Assembly: GCA_022316685.1 (NCBI GenBank)
Contig: JAKJHU010000065.1
Span: 4,582,322 to 4,646,321, forward strand
Reading direction: 5' to 3'
DNA: 64,000 bases
Origin: Progne subis subis
Lineage: Eukaryota; Chordata; Aves; Passeriformes; Hirundinidae
Shown: in pieces, positions 1 through 43,770 of the stretch
How the letters are laid out: every line of letters begins with the position of its first letter
Numbering within the stretch: the first letter of the stretch is position 1
Notes under the pieces: generated by a model
The model's database searches: none
Told to the model about the DNA's origin: nothing
The model's input: the letters and a program-made list of their open reading frames with translations, nothing else
Translations under genes and position numbers: made by a program

Positions 1-527
1 CCCAGCCTGTGCATCCCTGGCAGCGCTGTCCAAACGCTCCTGGAGCTCGGGCAGCCTCGGGGACATGAGCAAACCCAGGGAGTCTGTTCGGTGCCCAGCA
101 GCCTCTGGGGGAAGCAGCTTTCCCTGCTCTCCACCCTGAGCCTGCCCTGGCCCAGCTCCAGCCGTTCCCTGGCTGCTGTCCCTGTCCCAGAGCAGAGATG
201 GGAGCTGCCCCTCGGGAGGAGCTGCAGCCCCCGGGGAGCTCTGCCCTCAGTCTTCCCTTCTGCAGCTGAGCAAACCCAGTGCCCTCAGCCACCGCGTGGA
301 GGGCCCCTCCAGACCCTTCCCCATCCTCACTGCCCTCCTTTGGGTCCTCTCTCACACTGCAGTGACCAAAACTTCAGGCAGCGTTGGAGGTGAGCCCGCC
401 CCAGTGCAGAGCAGTCCCCTCCCTGGCCAGACTGGCCATGCTGGGCCTGGTGCCCCCCAGGACAGGGATGTCCCCCCTGGCTGCCAGGGCTGGGCTGACT
501 CGTATCCAACTTTCCATCCACCCTGCA
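1..527 (-). mobile_element. CR1 LINE fragment
   Basis: Reverse-orientation CR1: recognisable phrases include CTCCTGGAGCTCGGGCAGC, TGTTCGGTGCCCAGC, GAGCAAACCCAGTGCC and TGACTCGTATCCAACTTT. It is truncated by the window start. It carries only the 3' region with no intact ORF. Confidence 0.75.
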
Positions 528-3500
528 GTTCAGACTTAGAGACCTTCTTGCTCCATCAACCTCCTTGGTTACAGGCTGGGGACAAGGGACAGTATTGGTT
601 AATATGCATGTTTGGGTCATTCACGGTGCCTATTTCCTCATCTCTATTACAATGAGAAACGCAAAAATATTGTCAGAAATACCTGTACGGCATCCTCATT
701 TGAATTTGTGCATCCTGACTGCAGTCTGTGACATTTCTCTGTTTAACAAATCGATTTTAAAGTGTGGTCAGTTAAAAAGAGTTTTGTAATCCACAGGAGA
801 GTTCACTGAGAGCCTTGTGCAATACGGTATCTAGCCATTATTTGCCTTTTCTAAGTTACTGGCTCCCCTTACAATCACTTAAGTACCAAATGAGCTACTT
901 GAGAGTGTATTTTAAGGATGTTTTCAGATTAATTATCACTGTTGAAAGACACATCTCCGTTGGCTTTGTGAATACATGGCAAAGAAAACTTAATCATGGA
1001 CTGATCCATGTTTTATGTAAGTGCTTCTAGTATCAAGCTGAGTGAATTCAGGTCGGTTGTCCTTTTAGAAAGGCCAAGAGGTAAAATCCTTAAAACTTAT
1101 TTGGGAATCCTGAGGCAGAACTTCTCCATTTCCACAAAGCAGGGTTCCACTGTGGGATGGGGAAGGGAGGTTCCACAATTAGCAGCTTCCCAGCTTGCAG
1201 CCAGGCTTTTTCCCTTCTGCTTCCCACCGCTCTCCCTGCCCCTGCTCCTGGGCTGTGCTTCCTCTGTCGCTGTGCCCAGCGCTCCCCTGGCAGCACAGAT
1301 GAAAAGATGTATTTTCCTTCCAGGGCTGCATTGTCCTGCACTTGTGTGCATTTCAGTGCCATTGTGAGCTCCTTCCCCACGTAAAAACAGAGCTCCTCTA
1401 TCCCCGAGCACAAAGACCGAGCTGTCCTGGGGGGAGGAATATCCACAAACCCCTAAATCTTCCCCCCGCTCCTGTTTATTCTCCGTGCCGTTCAAGCCCA
1501 TTTAGCCAATTAACTCCACATTCATGGCACATTCTGATGGGCCAGATTTCTCCTATCTGAGATGACACAGCCAAATTTCCAAATACTTTCTGGTTGAACG
1601 CAGCATTTGGTTTTCCTTGCTCTTTAATTCATGGTTCCCAAACTGTTATTCCAGTCATTAAACAAATCGACTTTTTTTTTTTTTTTTTTCCCTCTCCATT
1701 TTCTCACCAGCAATATTGTAAAACACAGGGAAAATGTGTACCAAATTGAATTCCTTGTGCATCCAGTTTTTTATTATTGTGAGTAAAACTGTTTAAAGAT
1801 ATTTGTCCTTCAATAATTATTCTGCTAGGTGTACATGGCACATCACTGCATACGGAAATTCACAGGAAGCAGGAGTTTTACACATTACTTTTCTATGGTA
1901 AAAACATGCTGCAAAATTAACAATTTGTAAAGGAACTCTAATTAGTGAGGAAAACACAATTTCGACTATGATATGGTATTCACTAAATCAAAGCCCAATA
2001 CAAACTGGGGGCGGGGGGGAGATCCCAATATAAAATGTTAGATCTGAATTATTTAACCATAATACAGAGTTGTTATGAACACTCCTACTGTCTGAGGTTG
2101 CATTTTAAATCTTGTGCGGGACTGAGGAGGACTAAGAGCAGTGACTCAATGAAAACTGACAAGTGGTAAGTTTGAAAGTAAATTATGTTAATAACTTTAT
2201 TTTGATACCCCATTCTGGTGCCTGAATTGAATAAAAAAATCTATTTTGTGTTAAGTGGCAGGTCTGCAAAGAAACTGTGCATTAACCCCTGATATACATG
2301 GCTAGGATTAGGTACTGCATGGGCTTGTGTTCTTGAATAATATATATACAAGGAGTGAGTTAAAACCCGAGCCCTAACGGGTAGGTTGTCAAACTTGGCA
2401 GCATCTTTTGTGATGCTTCTGTTTCCCTTCTCAGAATTTCCCTGTTTTCACAGTGCTGGGTGGGAGTTTTGCCTGGGAAGGATCAGCGCACACAGGACAG
2501 AGCTGTCCCAGTACCCCTGGTGGCACTTGCTGCTGTGCAGGGAGTCAGTGACAGGTTCCCATCGCTGATGTCTCCTTAACTGGGGAGATCCTGCAGTCTG
2601 GAAGGAGGAGAGAACCTGGTCTGCCCCAGAAAATGTGCGATATCATCTGTAACGCTGGGGCCCGTTTCTTACCCAGTGAAAAACAACGCTAGAATTAGAC
2701 ATGTTCCTTTATCAGTCACAAATGGGTTAAGCAGGAGGAACAGGAGGATTCTAAATGCAGAGAAATATTTCTCACTCGAATGTCTGAAGATATCAGCAGT
2801 GATAAAAGGGAAATACCACAAAGGGAGCGCAAAACACCTGAGCTGGGCTCTGAAAAACAAGTGAGTAGTCTTTAAATTTGCCTCTTTAAACTCGTCCGAA
2901 TGTTTTTCTGGATTTTTGGGCTCTGGCCTTTTGCGGGGGAAAGAATAATGTAAATGCCCAAAGGAGCTGGACAGAAAGTAAGCTTTGTATCTTATCTATG
3001 AGAATCAGACGATGTGTGTCATGTGAGTTATTACAGTCACAGTCTAGAGTCTTGCCCTGATGGGAATCAGATTTGACAGCAGCACAAAGCAGAGGTTTAA
3101 CTGACAGCACACACAGCACATTTGCGAGTCATAACGCCACAGTTTAATGACTGACGCATGTGGGAAGCTAATTCGGATTTTTTTTTCTTGAATGGGATAA
3201 ATGAGCATCCAGTTAATACCAATCATGAATTCAAGCCATGTGACAAAATTGATGCTACATACCCTGTTCTTGTTTTGCATATTCTGCAAACTGAGCTGCA
3301 GGAAAAGCGCCAGTTTGTACACACATCCGGAGAGAAAGTTCATCCTGCTTTCTGACACATCCACCAATTGCAGCTGAATGCATCCAGCTTGCTGCTGTTG
3401 TGTTCACAAATTAATTACCCTTTCTCTGTTAAATAGCCTAAGAATTACAAATTGTATGCCTGTTTTGAGAAAAAGTACAGGTTGAACAAGCAGACATAGT

Positions 3501-3604
3501 ATAAATAAAATATTTATATAAAAATAGTCTCTTACAAAATATACTCTCTTATCCTATGGTTGATTTTTCCAAAAGATGGAATTTTGTCTGGATTTTCTTA
3601 TTTT
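528..3604. other. Unique AT-rich sequence downstream of WNT7A
   Basis: About 3 kb of mostly AT-rich, non-repetitive DNA with a T-tract near 1671-1690. No gene, splice-supported exon or mobile element was recognised. It could contain distal WNT7A 3' UTR if the nearer polyadenylation site is not the only one used. Confidence 0.6.
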
Positions 3605-3627
3605 TTTAGACATATTCCAAACAGGAT

Positions 3628-3633
3628 TTTATT
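3628..3633 (-). terminator. Candidate WNT7A polyadenylation signal
   Basis: The minus strand reads AATAAA here, about 1.15 kb after the stop codon and downstream of a U-rich tract. This is a reasonable distance for a Wnt 3' UTR. The cleavage site would fall around 3600-3615. Only the hexamer and its context support it. Confidence 0.45.
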
Positions 3634-4272
3634 AATGCTTCTTTCTTTAATCGAAGAAAAAAAAAAAAAAAAAAACACAAAAAACTGGTAAAGATTTGTA
3701 ACCCCTACCACTCCACTTTTGTTCCAGACAACTAGCAGCAAACAGGAGGAAACAAACAAACAAAAACCCCAAAATACAGTGTGTTTGTGTATGTACATAT
3801 ATATAAAGACGCCAGCTTTTGTCCTTAAACATCCAGTACTGTAGAACACATCCTGCAAGTCCAACTAATAGAAATATCCTAGTCAAGAATAATATATATA
3901 CAGCTCCAGTGTTTCCTTGCTGATCCTACAAAATTATTCCACAAAGAAAGCCAGCTATCTACTTTAATTGCAGAACGGTTCCAAAAAGGTTGGTAAAGTT
4001 CTTCTTTTAATTAAATAAATTAATATTAGTTTTATCTGAATAAATTGTTAAATATTGTTATTATTATGCCCAGGTGTCCCAAATCCCTGCGCTGAAATCT
4101 GCAGCTCACACACACACGAGAAAGGCAGATAAAGCAGCGTCTACAGAACCTTTCCACAGTTCTTCTCGCCGCAGCACGTGCCATGAAGTGGAAAGGTGGG
4201 CAAGAGCAGTAGAAGGTTTTCACGAGCATAGGAGCCCAAATCCGCGTTATCCGCGCAGCTGTGGGCAGTTGC

Positions 4273-4400
4273 TCCGTCCATCCGTCCATCCTGTCCATCC
4301 GTCCATCCTGTCCATCCTGTCCATCCGTCCATCCCGTCCATCCGTCCATCCATCCATCCCATCCATCCTGTCCATCCGTCCATCCCGTCCATCCCGTCCT
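4273..4400 (-). repeat. ATCC/GTCC tandem repeat in WNT7A 3' UTR
   Basis: An imperfect array of 4-bp units (plus strand CCAT, CCGT and CCTGT variants; in mRNA sense GGAT/GGAC) lies about 390-510 nt downstream of the WNT7A stop. It produces the shadow peptides rich in DGWTGWMD. It is a microsatellite, not a coding region. Confidence 0.9.
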
Positions 4401-4784
4401 GTGCAAAGCCCTTTTGCAGGGATGCTCCTCGTGCACAGAAGCGTCCGAGCGCCCCTTTCCCAAACCAGGGATGTCTCCCTGGCTGCGCGTCTCCGCAAGG
4501 CAGCCAGCGCTCCTTCCTTTGGAGCTGCAGGCTCGCTGCGATGATCCTTTTCTCTCTCTTTCGTGTGTCCGGTGGCCCGGGGCGGGCTTTGCTTGGTTTT
4601 GTTTCTTGGCTGACTTTATAAGAGTCTGCAACGTGCATCCACGTAAGCAACGAAACGCGAGGAGAGAAGAGAGGGCTCCACTCATCGGCACCTCTTCGTC
4701 TCTTCGGGGAGAGCGGCTCCTCCCGCAGTTCCGCTCGAGCGCGTGTGCAAATGTATCCAGGCCGGGAGCAGCCCCGGGCGGGCG

Positions 4785-36531
<31,747 letters not shown>

Positions 36532-37599
36532 ATTCCTTGCTTGCCGTGGCTCAGACCGACACGCGAAACGATGCCCGGCGCGCCGGGGGCCGGGGCCGCT
36601 CCGCCGCTGGCGCTCAGGGCCGCCCGGCCGAGCGGAGCAGCCCCCGCCGCTGCCCGCAGCTCCCGCGGCTCCGCGCCGAGCCCCCGCCGCCCGTCAGCAT
36701 GGCCCCGCCGGGGCTCCGCTCCGCCCGCACCGCCGGGGCCGTCCGGGGAGCGCGGGGCTGCGCGGGGCAGCGCGGAGCGGCCCCGCCGGCAGCGTGGCTG
36801 GGCTCTCTCTTCTTCACAGCCCCCCCACCCTTTTCTCTGTTCTTTTTTTTTTTTTTTTTTTTTCTTTCCCTCTTTTTCTCTCTTTTTCTGCTACTTGGGC
36901 GTGTTCTCTGGAGGAGGGAGTTGTCCGGCGGGGGGGAAGCGAGGCGGGGAGGTGGGCAGGAGGGGAACCGGGAGCGGCAGAGGGATCACCTGCCCGCGGG
37001 CAGGCTCGGCGCGATCCTCCTGCCGCGGGCACGGCCCGGGGGAAGGCGGCGGGGGCTCCGGGGGGTGTCACCGGGGGACGCCCCCGGGGCTGGCCCCGGC
37101 CCGCCGGGCGGCATCGGGGGCCCGCACCCCGCGCTGCTCCGCGCCGGCCGCGGGGCCGCAGCTCTGGCTCCGCGCTCGCCGCCCGCTCGCCGGGGCCGCC
37201 GAGCACCTGGGGCCGGTTTTATGCGTTCTTCCCGACGCTCCTCCCCCCGGTCTGCCTCCCGCGTGTCGCGGGGCGTCCCGCAGCCGCCGGTCCCCGCGCC
37301 GAGGCCAGCCCCGGGCGGCAGCGGCATCCCCGCAGCGCCGCCCCGCCCGCACCGGGGGGCGAGGCGGCACCGGCTGCTGCGGGGGGGCCGAGGGGAGCCC
37401 CGTGTGCCCGCCGTGACCTCCCCGCCGCTGCAGCGGCCGATCCCGGCCGTGCCGGGGCAGGGCCGGGGCCGGCGGCGCTGGGCTCGGGTCGCTGTCCGCG
37501 GTCCGAGCCGCGCCGGGGGCTGCGGCCGGCCGGGAGCTCCGCGGAGCCGCGGGCGGGGGGGGCCGGGCCGGCCGGGAGGAGGATCCCACGTTGCGGGAA

Positions 37600-37735
37600 T
37601 TTACACGGATATGGTGACTATTTTATTATCCACTTAAAATATTTCAAACAGGGAGGTTACCTAAATGATAACAGGGGTGTGGCGCGGGAATTGTTCCGCT
37701 GATAATGTTTTTCTGAAAACAAAAGCACGATGACA
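37600..37735. promoter_or_regulatory. AT-rich block inside the WNT7A CpG island
   Basis: About 135 bp of AT-rich, non-repetitive sequence interrupts the GC-rich island roughly 1.1 kb upstream of the WNT7A ATG. It contains homeodomain/SOX/GATA-like words (TTTATTATCC, AACAGG, GATAATG, AACAAAAG). The sharp composition change and lack of simple repeats suggest a constrained element. The function is inference only. Confidence 0.3.
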
Positions 37736-38221
37736 GGATCCCTCGGGCCCCCTCCGAGGAGCCGGCCCGGAGCCCCTCCGGCGGGGCAGCGGCCGCACGG
37801 AGCCCCCGAACCCCCGAACCGCCCCCGGGGGGTCCGAGCGGGGCGCAGCCGGTCCCGGGGGTGGGTCGGGTCCCGGGCCAGGCCGGTCCCTGCCGAGCTC
37901 CCGAGGCACGGAACGGGGGTCCCGGCCGCGCTCTCCGTCGCTCCGCGCTCCCCGGTGCGGCGGACCGTTCCCATCCCCGCCGCGCCCCGCAGCCGCTCCG
38001 TGCGGCCGGGCCGCGCTTCCCACGGCACCCGGGACGGAGCACGGAGAGAAATGCGGGGTGTGGGGGCTGCGGGGGGTGCGGGGCTCAGGGAGTGCGGGGT
38101 GTGGAGAGTAGGATTTCGGGGGGTCGGGTCCGGGTCCGGTTCGGGATTGCGGCGCGAGGTTCAGTTCGGGCTTCACTTCGGGGCTGGGGTTCGATTCGGG
38201 ATTTGGGTGCGAGGTTCAGGC

Positions 38222-38295
38222 TGGGGTTCGGTTCGGGGTTGGGGCTCGGTTCGGGGTTGGGGCTCGGTTCGGGGTTGGGGCTCGGTTCGGGTCCG
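38222..38295. repeat. 18-bp GGTTGGGGCTCGGTTCGG repeat
   Basis: About four tandem copies of an 18-bp GC-rich unit at the upstream edge of the WNT7A CpG island. Confidence 0.9.
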
Positions 38296-38387
38296 GATCC
38301 GGGGCAGCCCCGAGCCCCGCGGGCAGCGCCCGCCGCAAACTCTTTGTCAGAGCGACACCGAGCGGGCACAGCCGGAACTGCAGCGGC

Positions 38388-38675
38388 GGGGAGAGGGAAA
38401 GGGAAAAGGAGAGAGGGAAAGGGAAAAGGAGAGAGGGAAAGGCAGAGAGGAGAGGGAAAGGGAGAGGAGAGAGGGGAGAGGGAGAGGGAGAAGGAGAGGG
38501 AGAGGGGGAAAGAGAGAGAGGGAAAATGGAGAGGAAAAGGAGAGGGAAAGGGAGAGAGGGAAAAGGGAGAGTTTCGGAAAGGGAGACGGAAAGGGAGAGA
38601 AGGAAAGGGGAGAGAGGGGAAAGGGGAAAGGGGAAAGGGGAGAGGGGAAAGGGGAAAGGGGAGAGGGGAGAGAGG
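38388..38675 (+). repeat. Polypurine GA-rich tract (about 290 bp)
   Basis: The plus strand is almost entirely A and G, built from GAGAGGGAAAGG-like units with only a few pyrimidine interruptions. Mirror-symmetric segments give triplex (H-DNA) potential. It lies just upstream of the WNT7A CpG island. The long KGEREKGKG and LPFPLS open frames here are artefacts of composition. Confidence 0.95.
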
Positions 38676-39824
38676 ATGGAGCGGGCAGGGAGGGTGCAGA
38701 GGGAAGATCTGGCAGCAGCCGGCTCCAGGGTGTTTGGGGCGGTGGGAGCAGCCGGCCCGAGGCTTTTGCAGCCTCCGGGGTAACGAAGGCTCCCAGCCCT
38801 GGAGCACGGCCAGCACCGGGGACAAGGGATGGGCCAGAGCCCGTGGGTGAGAGTATGGGCAGTGGGTGTCGCGGAGAACACATTCAAGGCTCGAAGCAGA
38901 CCCTCCTGGGGCGGGGAAGGCCCCCAGCAGAGCGAAGGGCATCAGGAGGCAGCAGAAGGGCCGAGTTCTGTCACCCCAGTACCAGCAGGGAACAGCCGGC
39001 AGGGCTGTGGCCACTCCGGATCCATGAGCAGGGACACAGGGACAGGAGTGCCACAGCCACAGGATTGGGAACCAGGGAGAGCTGCCCTGCCCGCACACCA
39101 CGGGCTCCTCCAGCAAACACATCCGCAGCTTCCCATGCTTCACTTCTCGGATTCTTTTAAATTTATTTCTGATAGTGAAGCTAGTGATGATCAGTGTAAC
39201 TCAACTTCAGCTGTTTAACACAGCACACGGGCATGGGGCAGCACAAGGTCAAGGATGAGCAAACTGCTGTCTTGGGGCTCAGGAAGAGTGGAAAACGGCA
39301 AAACTTCCCAAGAAAATAGCTTACTGGACTAATCAATGTCTTTCTCTGTTCATTCCTAAAAGAGTTGTGACCTAGATGCATTTGAAGCATACATAAAATA
39401 ACATTCCTGTGCAGATTACAGGAGGTAGTTTGGCTTGTTTGGCAAAGTTTCTCGGGCTTCTTAATCATTTTTAAAATGCTGTAGACCTTAAATCATCCTT
39501 TCAACCACGATGTCTTCTGAGTGGTCTGTAGTAACTAATCCTTACCTACCACTGCAGGGTCTGCATATCCAGCTTCCTTTTTTAACACTGTGTCCTCATA
39601 ATTATTACTTCTAATAAATAGATTCTAATATCTGCATAATACAATCAACGTGAGGCATTGTGATAAATGATTCCACTTCTCTTTAGAGCAGAGTAATAAC
39701 CTACAGGCAAGTTGGTAAATTAACACAAAACTTAGAACAACAATTAGAGATTAATGACAGAACAGTAGGAATCAGGAAATTGCCTGTGGCAAGAGAAATT
39801 AACTCAAAACCGTGTTCTTAAATG

Positions 39825-40202
39825 GTTTTGAGAGAAGTCCCAGAGCTCGTGGCAGGAGGGTTTGGCTCTGCTGCTCCTCCCAGTGCCTAGAGGAGAAGGC
39901 TGGAGGGGGCCTTTCCACGAGGGGCTGGGGTGACAGCACAAGGGGGAACGGCCATGAGCTGAAGGAGGGCAGCTTTAGATGGGATCTGGGGAGGAAATTC
40001 CTCCTTGTGAGGGTGTGAGGCCCTGGCACAGGGTGCCCAGAGCAGCTTTGGCTGCCCCTGGATCCCTGGCAGTGCCCAAGGCCAGGCTGGACACTGGGGA
40101 CAGCCTGGGACAGTGGGAGGTGTCCCTGCCATGGCAGGGGTGGCACTGGGTGGGCTTTAAGGTCCCTCCAACCCAAATCATTCCATGATTCCATGATTCC
40201 CT
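39825..40202 (+). mobile_element. CR1 LINE 3' end
   Basis: The longest well-preserved forward CR1 tail in the window: ACAGGGTGCCCAGAGCAGC, GGATCCCTGGCAGTGCCC, CATGGCAGGGGTGGCACTGG, TTTAAGGTCCCTCCAACCC, then an ATTCCATG microsatellite tail. Confidence 0.9.
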
Positions 40203-40299
40203 AGTGCCTGGCAGTTCCTGACCATGACCAGAGCCTGGGGCTCGCCTGCCTCTCCTGAGATGCTCAGTGCTGTGAGAAACACACCCCAAGCAGAGCAAA

Positions 40300-41150
40300 C
40301 AGTTTTATTCCAGATACAATCTCTCTGCTCTCACCTCTTACTACCCAAGTCTTTATTTAGCAGCAGCAACTTTCTTCTGAACAAAGCCTGGGCCCAAGCT
40401 GCACCCTGGAGCCATCCATCACTCCTTGCCACAATGGTGTTTCTATTGTTAATTGTTTGTCAGGGCAGCTTTTTGGGGTTAGACAGTGCAGTGATTTAGT
40501 ACAGCAGCTAATCAGCTCTGAAAATGTATTCTCAAAATAAATTAAATTTAAAAAAAAATAAAAAAGCTGGAAAAGTCTGTTGGTCAGGATACAATCCTGT
40601 GGGACTGCTGGGCTCCCTCCTCACCACAGCTGGGACCAGGAGCTGCAGAGGTTCAGGTTTGCACAGCACACAGCTCAGTGTGTGCTTCTGGTCAGGGTTA
40701 TTGATGGCTCATTTTCCATAAGCATAAAGAAACATCCCGATCTAAAATGAAAAAGAAAGGTTGCCTTTTTTTTTTTTTTTTTTTGCTTTTGAGATGGCCT
40801 CTGATAACAGGAATTCGCAGGGGAAAATGTGGTTAAAAGCCCATTTTGTAACTAGATCCTAGATGCACATACCATCGATACTCTAACTCTGGCTCCCTTT
40901 TATCAGTCTAATCATAGCTGCACTGTTTTGTTGTCAAAACATCTCCTGTAGAGGCCAGAGCAGAGAGTCCTTTGGATAGCAAAAATGTGGGGTTAATACA
41001 CCAACTCTCCCTGTGCGAAGAGTCTCCTGCCTCCTAAAGGAGACGGTGTATAAATAAATAACTTTCACTTAAATAACATTCCTGGCCCACTCCTGATACA
41101 GCCATCAGCAGCCACAGGGACTCCTCAGCTTCCAGCTGTAGCCGTGAACT
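40300..41150. other. Unique sequence with homopolymer tract
   Basis: Nonrepetitive DNA between a CR1 copy and the heptamer array, with an A-rich run near 40540-40565 and a T-tract near 40769-40785. No gene recognised. Confidence 0.6.
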
Positions 41151-42668
41151 GGCACTGGGCACTGGGCACTGGGCACTGGATACTGGGCACTGGGCACTGG
41201 ATACTGGGCACTGGGCACTGAACACGGGATACTGGGCACTGGATACTGGGCACTGGGCACTGAACACTGGGCACTGGACACTGGATACTGGGCACTGGGC
41301 ACTGGGCACTGGATACTGGGCACTGGATACTGGGCACTGGATACTGGGCACTGGGCACTGGGCACTGGGCACTGGGCACTGGGCACTGGATACTGGGCAC
41401 TGGATACTGGGCACTGGGCACTGGGCACTGGGCACTGGCACAGGACGCTGGGCACTGGGCACTGGGCACTGGGCACTGGGCACTGGATACTGGGCACTGG
41501 ACACTGGGCACTGGACACTGGGCACTGGACACTGGATACTGGGCACTGGGCACTGGGCACTGGGCACTGGCACTGGACCCTGGGCACTGGCACTGGGCAC
41601 TGGATACTGGGCACTGGACACTGGGCACTGGACACTGGATACTGGGCACTGGGCACTGGGCACTGGGCACTGGCACTGGACACTGGATACTGGGCACTGG
41701 GCACTGGGCACTGGGCACTGGGCACTGAACACTGGATACTGGGCACTGGGCACTGGGCACTGGGCACTGGGCACTGGACACTGGGCACTGAACACTGGAT
41801 ACTGGGCACTGGGCACTGGGCACTGGCACTGGGCACTGGACACTGGATACTGGGCACTGGATACTGAACACTGGGCACTGGGCACTGGGCACTGGGCACT
41901 GGCACTGGGCACTGGGCACTGGGCACTGGGCACTGGGCACTGGCACTGGGCACTGGCACTGGACACTGGGCACTGAACACTGGATACTGGGCACTGGGCA
42001 CTGAACACTGGGCACTGGGCACTGGGCACTGGGCACTGGCACTGGGCACTGGGCACTGGATACTGGGCACTGGGCACTGAACACTGGGCACTGGGCACTG
42101 GGCACTGGGCACTGGGCACTGGCACTGGGCACTGGCACTGGACACTGGGCACTGAACACTGGATACTGGGCACTGGGCACTGAACACTGGGCACTGGGCA
42201 CTGGGCACTGGGCACTGGGCACTGGCACTGGGCACTGGGCACTGGATACTGGGCACTGGGCACTGAACACTGGGCACTGGGCACTGGGCACTGGGCACTG
42301 GGCACTGGCACTGGGCACTGGCACTGGACACTGGGCACTGAACACTGGCACAGGACGCTGGGCACTGGGCACTGGGCACTGGGCACTGGATACTGGGCAC
42401 TGGGCACTGAACACTGGGCACTGGGCACTGAACACTGGATATTGGGCACTGGATACTGGGCACTGGCACAGGATGCTGGGCACTGGGCACTGGCACTGGA
42501 TACTGGGCACTGGGCACTGGATACTGGGCACTGGGCACTGGGCACTGGGCACTGAACACTGGATACTGGGCACTGGGCACTGGGCACTGGCACAGGACGC
42601 TGGGCACTGGGCACTGGGCACTGAACACTGGATACTGGGCACTGGGCACTGGGCACTGGCACTGGACA
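41151..42668. repeat. GGGCACT heptamer minisatellite, about 1.5 kb
   Basis: More than 200 copies of a 7-bp unit (plus strand GGGCACT) with variants GGATACT, GAACACT, GGACACT and the 6-bp GGCACT. Variant order repeats with a period near 180 bp between about 41.88 and 42.35 kb, showing a higher-order structure. Because 7 is not a multiple of 3 and the unit has no stop on the minus strand, all three minus frames are open (514-595 codons) and encode the same CPVPSAQ heptapeptide. It is a minisatellite, not a gene. Confidence 0.97.
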
Positions 42669-43303
42669 CCGCAGCACCCTGAGGCCGTCCTGGCCGGCCG
42701 GGGCTGTGCCCAGCACGTGTGTCTGGGTGGGAGCAGCCTGGACAACAAGGGTGGTGTCCATTGCCCGGCCGTGGCAGGGAGGAGCCGCACTGCCCTGTGT
42801 GGAAGGGGTAACAAATAGCATGAGGAAATCATGCGGAGGGGAGGGGAAGCAAACTCGTGTCCACGGCAGGAAGGAGAGAAAGGGTGGAGAAAGCGGAACG
42901 ATGGGGAGGAGGGCGCAGAAAGACCCAGGACACTTTGTGCGGTGGCGAAGGCTGACCTTGGGCTAAAGCATATTTACAAATCTAACAATCAGCAGAAGGC
43001 GTTTTGAGACTGGGACTAGATTAATATCTCTACAGAACTATTATTAAAATGACAGAACTCGAACCCTGTCCTTTTCCGAAACAAAACTTCCCTTTTACAT
43101 CTGTCCGGGGATTGGAGATGAGCTTTTACAAGGCTGATGTCAAATGTCAATAGAAATGCACGAGGCCGTGGTGATATCATGGTGTGAGAGAGAGTCACGA
43201 GCAAGGCACGTAAACTTTATGAAATATTGTCACTTTTTTCCCTTCCGTTTTGGCCATTGCCTAAACTGGAACCATAAAACTCATCTTAAAATAGCACTAC
43301 AGG

Positions 43304-43327
43304 TTAAAAAAAAAAAAAAAAAAAAAA
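43304..43327. repeat. A-tract
   Basis: About 24 consecutive A residues between unique sequence blocks. No retrocopy was recognised beside it. Confidence 0.9.
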
Positions 43328-43663
43328 AGGAAAAGTACTGAACTGGATTTTGTTTTCCAGCCAAGTTTGCTCAAACAGAGTTTGCTAATAGGAGAGCTTT
43401 GGGGCAATTCCATGAACCCTATGAAAGCAGCTTGTATTGCAGCTATCAGGGCTCTTATCAACCATTTCCTATCTCCTTGCGGAGCTGGGAACATTTCCCT
43501 ATCTACCTGTGCAGAGATACATTTTATGTCCAGATGAAGGGCAAAATAGTCTTGCATGCAGCATTATAGTTTTAAATGATGTAAAGAGCAATTAAAAGAA
43601 ATATAAATAAAAATAATTGTATATTATATAATTATTAATATAATAATAAATTTTATATTTATA

Positions 43664-43770
43664 ATAGAAATAGAAATAGAAATAGAAATAGAAATAGAAA
43701 TAGAAATAGAAATAGAAATAGAAATAGAAATAGAAATAGAAATAGAAAGAAATAGAAATAGATAGAAATA
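43664..43770. repeat. (ATAGAA)n hexamer microsatellite
   Basis: About 18 copies of ATAGAA following an AT-rich stretch (43590-43663). One unit near 43748 is altered. It explains the SISISI/LFLFLF peptide shadows. Confidence 0.95.

Larger units (their letters stand above)
3605..4784 (-). other. WNT7A: Probable WNT7A 3' UTR
   Basis: This is the sequence between the WNT7A stop and the first convincing polyadenylation signal on the minus strand (AATAAA at 3633-3628). It contains a TGGA/CGGA-type tandem repeat (4273-4400) and, toward its end, an A-tract on the plus strand (about 3657-3675) that would read as a U-tract in the mRNA. Its extent is inferred. Longer isoforms are possible because another minus-strand AATAAA lies near 2200. 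Confidence 0.55.

Noticed and set aside
41034..42832. Minus-strand open frames of 514-595 codons (CPVPSAQ repeats) as a secreted repeat protein gene
   Set aside because: All three frames are equally open because the DNA is a stop-free 7-bp minisatellite. There is no unique N- or C-terminal domain or conserved start.
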